This document shows positions 38,401 to 45,366 of a stretch of DNA of 64,000 nt, one piece after another; the first letter of the stretch is position 1; every line of letters begins with the position of its first letter. Below the pieces are notes generated by a model. That model was not told the DNA's origin and searched no databases. It saw nothing but the letters and a program-made list of their open reading frames with translations. A program made the translations under genes and the position numbers. The DNA is taken from contig JANSXF010000006.1 of the NCBI GenBank assembly GCA_024743095.1, forward strand, positions 1 through 64,000, given 5' to 3'. This DNA is from Flavobacteriaceae bacterium. GTDB taxonomy: Bacteria > Bacteroidota > Bacteroidia > Flavobacteriales > Flavobacteriaceae.

Positions 38401-38536
38401 ATGCCCCTTTTTCGCTTTCCATGGCCTGCAACTTCAATGGGGCCATTACATTGAAGTGAAACGCAAGAACAACAAGAAGGACTACCTTTGTTTTGCTCCA
38501 CATCTTGTTTTCTCTACCTTTAAAGTCTGTTTTCAT
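35438..38536 (-). CDS. SusC/RagA-type TonB-linked transporter of the lyase locus
   Basis: A 1032-residue outer-membrane transporter. It has a carboxypeptidase-regulatory-like domain at about 50-120 (NGRITDTSGNPLPDVE), then the TonB box and plug with VVGYGTQKKEN, VRGRGTMNDASPLVVIDGIP and SVLKDASSSAIYGSRAANG, and a barrel ending in WVVGLNLTF. The signal peptide fits better from Met12 (start 38503). It is the first gene of a SusC-SusD-lyase transcript, with a palindrome-rich promoter region upstream. Confidence 0.95.
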   Translation of the reverse strand: MKTDFKGRENKMWSKTKVVLLVVLAFHFNVMAPLKLQAMESEKGALPFNEQNTINGRITDTSGNPLPDVEIFNLTTGQSVLSNADGVYSIAGEESDVLQFSLVGFMDQMLQAENSALVVLAPAPKELDEVIVVGYGTQKKENLTGAVNSVVFNESTSSRPNMNLSSALVGLSSGLNVSQTSAAPGAEGFNILVRGRGTMNDASPLVVIDGIPGNLNDVNPNDVESISVLKDASSSAIYGSRAANGVILVTTKRGKGEEFKVTYSGYTGQVSAAKRIDFISDMATHMELVNESEGMEKYPIPLIDQWRRESANGNPLYPNTDWYDEMLKNSILTEHNLSVRGGGEKGNFAISLGYLKNEGILDRSDYTRYNFRINADAKVKDFFTLGGNVFGSWSDRGPIDVGSFFSSIRNTTPGVIPVYEDGRYGGEMFQGLPEGSNPRALVDNARGNYEKLQLGLKFYGIIDIFKNLEWENSFGLNYANNRDWIYVRPFSLWNLQTDFEYQKRPSINSLFNQSTRSYTTVVTSLLRFNETFNGTHSLSALVGFDQQYNRLDRFNAKKNDILGDDAIYILDAGTNLESANGSGTDDALRSYFGRLNYNYKGKYLFEANARYDGSSRFAEENRWGFFPSFSAGWRILEESFVSGLKNIFDEIKIRGSWGKLGNNRIGDYSYQEVYGSYLYPFGGSLQQGVAPIELANSRLKWETTTITNVGLDLSLLSRRLNLSMEYYNKTTSDILTKIPIPLVLGNFSPPWQNIAEMDNSGFEFQLGYQGNIGQDFTYNIAGNLSTVKNNVTKFNGDQSINAATITEEGSAFNSFYLLEFDRIIQDQSEVDALLANGYTFGSYVGGTPGPGDMLYKDTNGDMVFDDQDRVVKDYSALPKITYGFNFNVGYKGFDLNVVAQGAEGVKQYWGNDGFNTFNINEGFLQRKEILNRWTPENPSTVYPRLHTSGSALNTAYSDYWLYDTSYFRIKSLQLGYVLPEEVTSKFKVDRLRIYTNLENYFTFTKFDGYNPENAGISYPLMKQWVVGLNLTF

Positions 38537-38747
38537 TAGTTATCATGGTTATAGTTATTTGTTAAACTGAAATTCTCATCCAAGTTGATTACGTTTTTTC
38601 TTCATAGTTCGGAGTAGTTGTTTCATGATCACCCTTGTTTTTCATAAATACTGCCTCGTTTTCAAGTATTTGCCAAGTCGCAGCAATTTCAACCAGAATC
38701 CTAAAATGTAGAATTCTTCACATGAATCTGAGTTGTTTTTCATAATT

Positions 38748-38780
38748 ATGTATACTAACATATAAATATTTTGTATACAA
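38748..38780. promoter_or_regulatory. Candidate GntR operator cluster upstream of SusC
   Basis: Two palindromes lie in one turn-spaced cluster: ATGTATACTA at 38748-38757 and the perfect TTGTATACAA at 38771-38780. The second is the same 12-base word (from TTTTG) as at 29369-29380. The gap divides the SusC gene from the NRAMP-like gene. Confidence 0.55.
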
Positions 38781-38896
38781 AAAAAATAATTGTTTGAATT
38801 TAACAAAAAAACGTCCTTAAGGAGGGTTAAAATAAGGTTTTATACATATAAGGAGTATTAGGTAGCCCTTCATCTGAAATTCATATTGACAACATA

Positions 38897-38906
38897 ATGT
38901 ATACAT
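38897..38906. promoter_or_regulatory. Further GTATAC palindrome upstream of the NRAMP-like gene
   Basis: ATGTATACAT, a variant of the operator, stands 146 bases before the NRAMP-like start. TGTATACATAATTTG follows, which resembles a -7 element (TAnnTTTG) with one base missing, so promoter and operator may overlap. Confidence 0.4.
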
Positions 38907-39051
38907 AATTTGTATTATTCTGTATGTTTTTTCTACATTTGAAAACAACAACACTCCTCAATTCCATATAAATAAGTGGAGTGGCCGAATATTCAAATCA
39001 AGGCCTTCATAACCAATCCAAAACACAAAAAACCTATCTAATTCACATATC

Positions 39052-40275
39052 ATGTCAACACAGAGAAAATCCCCCAACAGAAATTGGCTACTCATTTTGG
39101 GCCCTGGCATCATTACAGCTGCCCTGGTATTTGGTCCAAGCAAGATGACCATAACATCAAAAATGGGCGCAGATTACAATAATGATTTATTGTGGGTGAT
39201 TGCCGTGGCCATATTCTTTATGATGGTCTTCACCACAATGGGTGCGAGAATAGGTGCCCAGAACAAGGAAACACTGTTGACGTTGATCAAGAAAAAATTT
39301 GGGAAACCCGTTTCCATTTTAATTGGTCTAGGGATATTCCTGGTGACCATTTCCTTTCAGGCCGGCAACTCGACCGGTGTGGCCATTTCCATAGCAGAGG
39401 CCTCTGGCACCGATCCGAAGATATGGGTCGTGGTCTTTAACATTGTTGGAATATTGCTCCTGTTCTTCAAATCCTTTTATAGGGTGTTGGAAAAAATAAT
39501 GATCTCTTTGGTGATATTGATGCTCTTGTCCTTCTTATCCACCGCAATTATGGTAAAGCCCAACCTATTCGAGGTACTAAAGGGACTTGTGCCGAGCGTT
39601 CCCAAAGGTTCAATTGGCCTGATCGTAGCTTTCATCGCTTCTTGTTTTTCGCTCGTTGGCGCTTTTTACCAGTCCTATCTCGTACAGGAAAGAAAAAAAT
39701 TATCCAAAACGAATGATTCAGATGGAACGGAAAGACTGAGCAGTCGTGTCGGCATCATTATTTTAGGAGTAATGAGCGCCGCTGTCATGATCTGTGCGGC
39801 AAACGTCCTTCATCCCCAGGGCATAAAGGTGACCTCTGCCAGCGATATGGGGAAAGCACTTGAACCGCTCTTTGGCGACCACTCCTCGTTCCTGTTTTTG
39901 ATTGGCCTCTTTGGGGGGTCGTTTTCATCACTGATAGGCAATGCCGTACTGGGAGGGTCCCTTCTTGGGGACACGCTCGGGTACAATAGCGACCTAAACC
40001 ACAAAATGGTAAAAGTGTTCATCTCCATTGTCATGATTGCGGGGTCCGCCATTGCTTTGGTTTTTGGAAGCCTGCCCTTGGAGCTCATCGTGTTCGCCCA
40101 GAGCATCACGATATTCTTGGTCCCATTTATTGGTATCACCATGTATTTGATCGGAAACGATAAGGCCATTATGGGGAAGAATGTCAATTCGCCAATCACC
40201 AAGATTTGGGGAGCATTAGGACTGCTCCTAATCATTGGGCTTGCCATAAGTAATTTTATCAATTTGGTAAACTGA
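39052..40275 (+). CDS. NRAMP-fold transporter lacking the metal-binding motifs
   Basis: A 407-residue inner-membrane protein with about 11 helices. The overall pattern is NRAMP (GPGIITAALV in helix 1, then the MGADYNNDLLWV turn). The DPGN metal motif of helix 1 reads GPSK, and the MPH motif expected in helix 6 is VGA in SLVGAFYQSYLV. These are the residues that hold Mn2+/Fe2+ in NRAMP proteins, so it is unlikely to be a standard manganese or iron carrier. Lying in a sugar-acid locus, it might carry an organic acid, perhaps with a cation (inference). It is transcribed divergently from the SusC operon. Confidence 0.82.
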   Translation: MSTQRKSPNRNWLLILGPGIITAALVFGPSKMTITSKMGADYNNDLLWVIAVAIFFMMVFTTMGARIGAQNKETLLTLIKKKFGKPVSILIGLGIFLVTISFQAGNSTGVAISIAEASGTDPKIWVVVFNIVGILLLFFKSFYRVLEKIMISLVILMLLSFLSTAIMVKPNLFEVLKGLVPSVPKGSIGLIVAFIASCFSLVGAFYQSYLVQERKKLSKTNDSDGTERLSSRVGIIILGVMSAAVMICAANVLHPQGIKVTSASDMGKALEPLFGDHSSFLFLIGLFGGSFSSLIGNAVLGGSLLGDTLGYNSDLNHKMVKVFISIVMIAGSAIALVFGSLPLELIVFAQSITIFLVPFIGITMYLIGNDKAIMGKNVNSPITKIWGALGLLLIIGLAISNFINLVN

Positions 40276-40314
40276 GCAATATCTCGAATCAAGGATTGCT
40301 CGATACAGAGGAAA

Positions 40315-41139
40315 TTAATGCCTTTTTTGGAACTTCTCGTAGATGAAGTCCATCTCAAGCCCAATGGAATATGCCCAAAAATCCCATGTATGCCCACCTG
40401 GGGCCGAAACATAGGTATGGGGCACTTTCTTTTCCAGTAATTCTTGGTGCAGGTCATTGTTCACCCCAAAGAAAAAATCCTCCGAGCCACATGTAATGAT
40501 AATTTCCAAAGAATCCAAATTATGGGATTTGACCAATTCAACCACACTATGCGATTTCCACCTATCCGGAAAATCCTCAAGAGGTCCCAATACATGTGAA
40601 ATCTCCCAATTATCAGGAAAAGGTCTAATATCAACACCACCACTCATACTACCTACAACGCTATATGTATCCTGATACTTTATGGCGAGTGACAGGGCCC
40701 CATGCCCTCCCATGCTAAGGCCGGTTATGGCCCGGCCGAATCTATTGGCAAACGTACTATAATTTTCATCCACCCAAGAAACAAGTTCCTTGGCAATATA
40801 TGTTTCGTACTTGCTTTCGGGCTTGACGGGGCTGTCCAGGTACCAACTGGAGTAATTGCCGTCAGGACAGACAATGATCATATCGTATTGATCAGCATAC
40901 TCTTTTATTGATGGAGATCGCTTTATCCAATCGGCATAGTTTCCCGAGTACCCATGTAATAAGTAAACCACAGGATACTTTTTACCCGTCGCATAGGAAT
41001 CAGGCGTTATGACCACCGCCTTTATGGATTTATCCATCGACGGGCTATAGGTTCTTACGGTATCAACCTTGGAGCTGTATGCGTTCAGGCTGCTAAGAGC
41101 CAATAAAACTTGAAAAATGTGCTTGATAGCTTTTCTCAT
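40315..41139 (-). CDS. Secreted alpha/beta-hydrolase esterase
   Basis: A 274-residue esterase of the FrmB/feruloyl-esterase-like (esterase D) type with a signal peptide ending near NAYSS. The nucleophile elbow is GLSMGGHGA, the acid is probably in CGSEDFFF, and the catalytic His in GGHTWDFW. It should remove acyl groups (acetyl or feruloyl) from a polysaccharide in the periplasm or outside. It is convergent with the NRAMP-like gene (39 bases apart) and so has its own promoter on the right, where the intergenic region holds no clear site. Confidence 0.88.
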   Translation of the reverse strand: MRKAIKHIFQVLLALSSLNAYSSKVDTVRTYSPSMDKSIKAVVITPDSYATGKKYPVVYLLHGYSGNYADWIKRSPSIKEYADQYDMIIVCPDGNYSSWYLDSPVKPESKYETYIAKELVSWVDENYSTFANRFGRAITGLSMGGHGALSLAIKYQDTYSVVGSMSGGVDIRPFPDNWEISHVLGPLEDFPDRWKSHSVVELVKSHNLDSLEIIITCGSEDFFFGVNNDLHQELLEKKVPHTYVSAPGGHTWDFWAYSIGLEMDFIYEKFQKRH

Positions 41140-41694
41140 AATGAATAAGAATGGTAGGAAATAATTACGAAAGAAACTGTTATCGGCATATACAGTTTTA
41201 CTTTAAAGCAATCCAATATATACCAAAAAAATAAAATTCTTGGTCTTTTCATTTTCCAAATAAATATCTAATGAATGGTTATTCCAAAATATCTATTATT
41301 TGTGATTTTATTGCATAGGTTGAACTGGAAACGCCGGACATAGCATACCACCTTCGCCGGGCCAAAGTGAGCATAGCTGGCAGGTGAAAGTGAGCCGCTT
41401 TTGGACTTGATCTTTCTGTAATGTGCCAAAGGTCTTTTTTGTGAAAAAGGACCATGGTAAATAAACAGATAATGGATATAGTTATTTCGACAACAAAAAG
41501 TTTTGGTTTATAAATAAAAGGCAATTCGCTCCTCTGACAAAACCTGACTCTTTTCAACAGAAATCAATTCAAATATTATCGAGACCTTTTAAAACTTGTT
41601 AAACTTTCAAAAGTTAGGGTAAGGCCAAAAAGAGAAGTAAAAAATAAAGCCCCCGAATCTCTCGGAGGCCCTGTGTCATTAATGTGGTCCCTAT
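41140..41694. other. Intergenic region left of the restriction island
   Basis: No gene I can support. A minus-strand 92-codon frame at 41279-41557 has no recognisable product and looks like scar sequence. Near 41650 is a terminator-like hairpin for the minus strand with no gene feeding it. Confidence 0.4.
41650..41670 (-). terminator. Orphan hairpin terminator
   Basis: A stem of seven pairs and one mismatch (GCCCCCGA / TCGGAGGC). In the minus direction it is followed by a T-rich run (TTTATTTTTT). No minus-strand gene lies just upstream now, so it may be left over from a gene lost when the island came in. Confidence 0.45.
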
Positions 41695-41967
41695 GTGACC
41701 AAATATGTGACAAAGAATAAGGGAAAGTTCAAATTTCAACCTTGGAACTGTTCCAAAAGGGTTTCACAGCTGTACACGGACTTTTATACCACTCCGGACT
41801 ATTTAAGGAATTTTAAAAAGCTTAATGCAGTAAGGGGAGAGTTCACTGTAAAGGATACAATGGATAGAACCTTTTTGAGGGTCAAGAGCATTGATTTGAA
41901 TAGGCGTACTTTGCCTTTGTATAAAAGATTGGATGATAAAAATATGCAGTTGAAAAATAATGTATAG
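41695..41967 (+). CDS. Hypothetical small protein at the island border
   Basis: A 90-residue, lysine-rich basic frame starting MTKYVTKNKGKFKF. I do not recognise it. It lies just before the methyltransferase gene in AT-rich sequence and may be a small controller or a truncated gene. Confidence 0.3.
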   Translation: MTKYVTKNKGKFKFQPWNCSKRVSQLYTDFYTTPDYLRNFKKLNAVRGEFTVKDTMDRTFLRVKSIDLNRRTLPLYKRLDDKNMQLKNNV

Positions 41968-42040
41968 ATAGTTATATTTAATAGCGCATTCTAATGACAC
42001 ATCCATTATTTTAGTCGTCGTTCAAACTATTATTCCCAAT

Positions 42041-43312
42041 ATGGCCAACAATAAATTAAGAGTAGCTGAATTATTCGCAGGGGTTGGAGGTTTCCGCCTT
42101 GGTCTTGAAAAAAGCAATTTCAAAGTTGTATGGAGCAACCAATGGGAGCCATCTACAAAGACACAGCATGCTTCAATGGTTTATGAAGCAAGGTTTGGAA
42201 AAAAGAACCATTCTAATGAAGATATTTCTCAGGTGCCTACCTCAGAAATCCCAGATCACGACTTACTTTGTGGAGGTTTCCCTTGCCAGGATTATTCTGT
42301 AGCTACCACCCTTCATAATTCAAAAGGATTAAAAGGTAAAAAAGGCGTCCTTTGGTGGTCAATCCACAGAATTTTGGAAGAAAAGAAAAATAAGCCTAAG
42401 TACTTGTTTTTAGAAAACGTAGACAGACTACTAAAATCTCCTGCAAAACAAAGAGGAAGAGACTTTGCTGTTATGCTACAAAGTTTAAACCAACTAGGCT
42501 ATGCGGTTGAATGGAGGGTAATAAATGCAGCTGAATATGGAATGCCGCAAAGAAGGAGAAGGGTGTTTTTCATTGGATACCATAAATCCACAAAACTTTA
42601 CTCACAATTAAAAAATTCAAAAAAGAAAGATTGGGTTTTCAAGCATGGTACCATTGTTAGTGCTTTTCCAATCAAAGAAATTAGTTCTACCTCAATAAAT
42701 GAATTTAACTTAGAAGGAAATTTGGTTGAAATTACGAATAGTTTCAACAAGAACGCTAAAACAACTCTTTTTGAAAATACTGGAATTATGATTGAAGGCA
42801 AAGTCTCCACTGTTAAGACTGAACCTTCCTATAATGGGCCTTTTAAGGTATTGGGTGACGTTTTACAAAATGGAGAGGTCACACCGGAATACTTTTTAAG
42901 TGAATCAGATAAACCAAAATGGGAGTATTTAAAAGGTTCAAAAAAAGAAAAGAGAACAACCAAAGAAGGCTTCTCTTATAACTATAGTGAGGGTAGTATG
43001 ATTTACCCAGATGCTATTGATAATGCCTCGAGAACAATCATCACAGGAGAGGGAGGAAAGTCTCCATCTAGATTTAAACATGTTGTTGAATCAAAAAGAG
43101 GTTTAAGAAGATTAACCCCTATAGAGCTAGAAAGATTAAATATGTTTCCAGACGACCACACTAAATTGGAGGGCATTTCTGATACAAAGCGGGCCTTTTT
43201 TATGGGCAATGCTTTAGTTGTTGGTATAATTGAGAAAATTGGGGAGGCATTGAGCAATCAAATCGAAAATGTGCAAATCCCTGAGCAAATTCTGGAAAAC
43301 TCTTATGAATAA
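42041..43312 (+). CDS. DNA cytosine-5 methyltransferase of a Sau3AI-type R-M system
   Basis: A 423-residue m5C methyltransferase. Motif I is ELFAGVGGFRLGLE (AdoMet), motif IV GGFPCQDYSV with the catalytic Cys82, motif VI LENVDRL with Glu125, motif VIII QRRRRVFF at 170. A target-recognition region lies at about 200-310, and motifs IX/X (RRLTPIELERLNMFP, FFMGNALVVGII) close the fold. The next gene is a Sau3AI/MutH-type endonuclease, whose known systems cut GATC and are protected by a C5 methyltransferase, so GATC specificity is likely but unproven. The base composition is much more AT-rich than the flanks, a sign of recent transfer. The last bases overlap the endonuclease start by eight (ATGAATAA). 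Confidence 0.95.
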   Translation: MANNKLRVAELFAGVGGFRLGLEKSNFKVVWSNQWEPSTKTQHASMVYEARFGKKNHSNEDISQVPTSEIPDHDLLCGGFPCQDYSVATTLHNSKGLKGKKGVLWWSIHRILEEKKNKPKYLFLENVDRLLKSPAKQRGRDFAVMLQSLNQLGYAVEWRVINAAEYGMPQRRRRVFFIGYHKSTKLYSQLKNSKKKDWVFKHGTIVSAFPIKEISSTSINEFNLEGNLVEITNSFNKNAKTTLFENTGIMIEGKVSTVKTEPSYNGPFKVLGDVLQNGEVTPEYFLSESDKPKWEYLKGSKKEKRTTKEGFSYNYSEGSMIYPDAIDNASRTIITGEGGKSPSRFKHVVESKRGLRRLTPIELERLNMFPDDHTKLEGISDTKRAFFMGNALVVGIIEKIGEALSNQIENVQIPEQILENSYE

Positions 43313-44702
43313 GGGTTATAATATTTATTCTTCATCCTCAATTAAAAAATTTGCCAAGAAACTAAAAGGGCAAACTTTAAGAGAAATATGTGGGGAAGAT
43401 ATTGAAAACCATAAGATTAAGGGAAAAGGGGGATACGGTAATCTGCTTGAAAAATATTATTTCGGATATGAGCCAAATTCAATAGCAGAACCTGATTTTA
43501 AGGAAGCAAGACTTGAATTAAAATCAAGCCCTTTAAAGCTTTTAAAAAACGGGGAATATAGATCAAAAGAAAGATTGGTTTTAAACATAATTAACTATCT
43601 AGAAGTTCATAAAGAGAGCTTTAAAAAAAGTTCTTTTTGGAAGAAAAATTCCCACCTTCTTTTGGTTTTTTATCTCCATGAGTCCTTAATTGAACAACTA
43701 GATTATAAAATTCTATTAGTTGATGATTGGAAGTATCCTAAAGAGGATTTAGAGATTATAAAACATGATTGGGAGACTATTAATAATAAAATCATTCAAG
43801 GCAAGGCCCATGAACTATCTGAGGGTGATACATTCTATTTGGGTGCTTGTACCAAAGGTGCAACAGCAGCTTCTTCTCTTAGAGACCAACCCTTCAGCAA
43901 ATTAAAAGCGAAACAGAGAGCATACTCTTTAAAGCAAGGTTATGTAAACCATATTATTGCCAATATTGCAAATGAGGAGCAAGGTGTTTATGGTAAAATT
44001 GTCAAGTCTCCTAAAATATTTAAAAAATCAAATTCATTAGAAGAGTATGTTGTATCTCTGTTTGAGCCTCATTATGGAAAGTCCTCCGCTCAAATAGATG
44101 CTGAATTGGGTGGTAAATTAAACTTATCTGCAAAGAGCTATTTTGCAAACTTGACCAATCTTATTTTAGGGGTTGAACTAGGTAAGAAAATTGAAGAATT
44201 TGAAAAAGCGGACATTACAGTTAAAACCGTTCGCTTACAAGCAAACAATTTACCTAAGGAAAATATTTCGTTTCCAACATTTGAGTATACAGAGCTTGCA
44301 ACAATGGATTGGGAAGATTCTGCATTTAAAAATATACTTGAGAGCAAATTTTTCTTTGTTTTCTATCAATATGAAGAAGATGATTTGATTCTGAAAAAAG
44401 TAAAGTTTTGGAATATGTCACAATCCGACATACTTGAAGCTAAGATAGTCTGGGATTGCATGAAGGAAACAGTTTTAAAAGGGGAGATTGTTAAAGCTGT
44501 TTCCACAAAAGGAATTAGAAAAACTTATTTTCCGAAAAAAACGGAGAATAGAATAAGCCATGTCCGACCTCATGCTAAAAATGCTTTGGATTCTTATCCT
44601 TTGCCAGTAAGGGATAAATTAACTGGTTTAACTCATTATACTAAACATTGCTTTTGGTTAAACGCAAGCTATATAAGGGATGTGATTTATTTGAGTAACT
44701 AA
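43305..44702 (+). CDS. Sau3AI/MutH-family type II restriction endonuclease
   Basis: A 465-residue nuclease starting at the Met at 43305, so that it overlaps the methyltransferase stop. The N-terminal MutH-type catalytic site is clear: the KGGYGNLLEKYYFG block with Glu49, Asp64 in AEPDF and Glu71-x-Lys73 in LELKSS. The second half has the C-terminal Sau3AI-like region (YGKSSAQIDAELG, KSYFANLTNLILG), a degenerate MutH repeat that binds a second site in Sau3AI. Length is close to Sau3AI (about 490). The gene is very AT-rich like its partner. Confidence 0.93.
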   Translation: MNKGYNIYSSSSIKKFAKKLKGQTLREICGEDIENHKIKGKGGYGNLLEKYYFGYEPNSIAEPDFKEARLELKSSPLKLLKNGEYRSKERLVLNIINYLEVHKESFKKSSFWKKNSHLLLVFYLHESLIEQLDYKILLVDDWKYPKEDLEIIKHDWETINNKIIQGKAHELSEGDTFYLGACTKGATAASSLRDQPFSKLKAKQRAYSLKQGYVNHIIANIANEEQGVYGKIVKSPKIFKKSNSLEEYVVSLFEPHYGKSSAQIDAELGGKLNLSAKSYFANLTNLILGVELGKKIEEFEKADITVKTVRLQANNLPKENISFPTFEYTELATMDWEDSAFKNILESKFFFVFYQYEEDDLILKKVKFWNMSQSDILEAKIVWDCMKETVLKGEIVKAVSTKGIRKTYFPKKTENRISHVRPHAKNALDSYPLPVRDKLTGLTHYTKHCFWLNASYIRDVIYLSN

Positions 44703-44742
44703 ACCAAACCTAAATGAGTTGTTTTGGGTCTCCTCTCAATAA

Positions 44743-45001
44743 TTAAGAAATTCCAAGTGCTTTGGCTATTGCTTTTCGTGTATCGTCATAGTCCCCTTCT
44801 TTAGTCTTCTGTGACCATTTGGAGTAACTGGATGCAAATGTGTTCTCGTTGATTTCGGAACCATCGAAGGAAAATCTTATTTTAACCAATCTGGAAAGTG
44901 AGTCTCTCGATTCCTTTCCCAGTCCTTGAATGCCATCTTCAAAAATGTGGTCCAAAAAGGAAAAAAGAAATCTAAGATTCCCAGATTGCTTGTTCTTTGG
45001 C
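44743..45001 (-). pseudogene. C-terminal fragment of an unknown gene
   Basis: About 85 residues of plausible coding sequence (from KNKQSGNLRFLF to RKAIAKALGIS, then stop) run leftward from an IS3 fragment at about 45001. Beyond that point the frame reads antisense IS sequence, so the 5' part of the gene was lost. No family recognised. It is convergent with the endonuclease gene. Confidence 0.5.
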
Positions 45002-45002
45002 A

Positions 45003-45143
45003 CTTTACAGCCGCTACGTGGTCGGCTGGTCGCTCTCGAACACGATGACCTCCGAGTGGTGCAGGAAAACCTTGGACGCGGCCATCGAGGAGCATGGCGC
45101 ACCGGAGATCCTGAACACCGACCAGGGAAGCCAGTTCACGGAT
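45003..45143 (+). mobile_element. IS3-family OrfB fragment
   Basis: Plus-strand codons give LYSRYVVGWSLSNTMTS, then EWCRKTLDAAIEEHG and PEILNTDQGSQFTD. This is the middle of the IS3 DDE transposase, with the second catalytic Asp in NTDQGSQF. Both ends of the gene are missing. It starts at the same LYSRY residues at which the fragment at 13.1 kb stops. Confidence 0.8.
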
Positions 45144-45233
45144 CTAAAGGAAAAAAGAACGGTTTTAGAAATGTTGTACCCGTATAAAAAAGAAAAACCT
45201 CCCAATTGCTTGAAAGGCTTATCTTTGTTGAGG

Positions 45234-45307
45234 TGGTCCCACCTGGGCTCGAACCAGGGACCACCTGATTATGAGTCAGGTGCTCTAACCAACTGAGCTA
45301 TAGGACC
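45234..45307 (-). tRNA. tRNA with anticodon CAT (Ile2 or elongator Met)
   Basis: A 74-base cloverleaf. The acceptor stem is GGTCCTA / TGGGACC with discriminator A. The D-arm is GCTCAGTTGGTTAGAGC, the anticodon loop CTCATAA in a CCTGA/TCAGG stem, and the T-arm has GGTTCGAGC. CCA is not encoded. The CAT anticodon fits elongator tRNA-Met or the lysidine-modified tRNA-Ile2. The pairs C4-G69 and C5-G68, TilS determinants in E. coli, are present, which favours Ile2. The tRNA has its own promoter at 45323-45353. Confidence 0.92.
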
Positions 45308-45322
45308 CGCATTTTGCGGATG

Positions 45323-45353
45323 CAATATTAGTGTTTATTTTTCATCATCGCAA
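45323..45353 (-). promoter_or_regulatory. Promoter of the tRNA gene
   Basis: On the minus strand TTG is followed after exactly 20 bases by TAATATTG, one base from the Bacteroidota -7 consensus TAnnTTTG. It lies 16-46 bases upstream of the tRNA. Confidence 0.65.
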
Positions 45354-45366
45354 GGTTTTAACGCCC

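Larger units (their letters stand above)
38537..39051. other. Divergent promoter region
   Basis: A 515-base gap without any credible gene, mostly AT-rich, holding at least three GTATAC palindromes. It should drive SusC-SusD-lyase to the left and the NRAMP-like gene to the right. Confidence 0.5.

Noticed and set aside
41279-41557. Minus-strand 92-codon frame near the restriction island
   Set aside because: No recognisable domain, unusual composition and no start or promoter signal; more like scar sequence than a gene.
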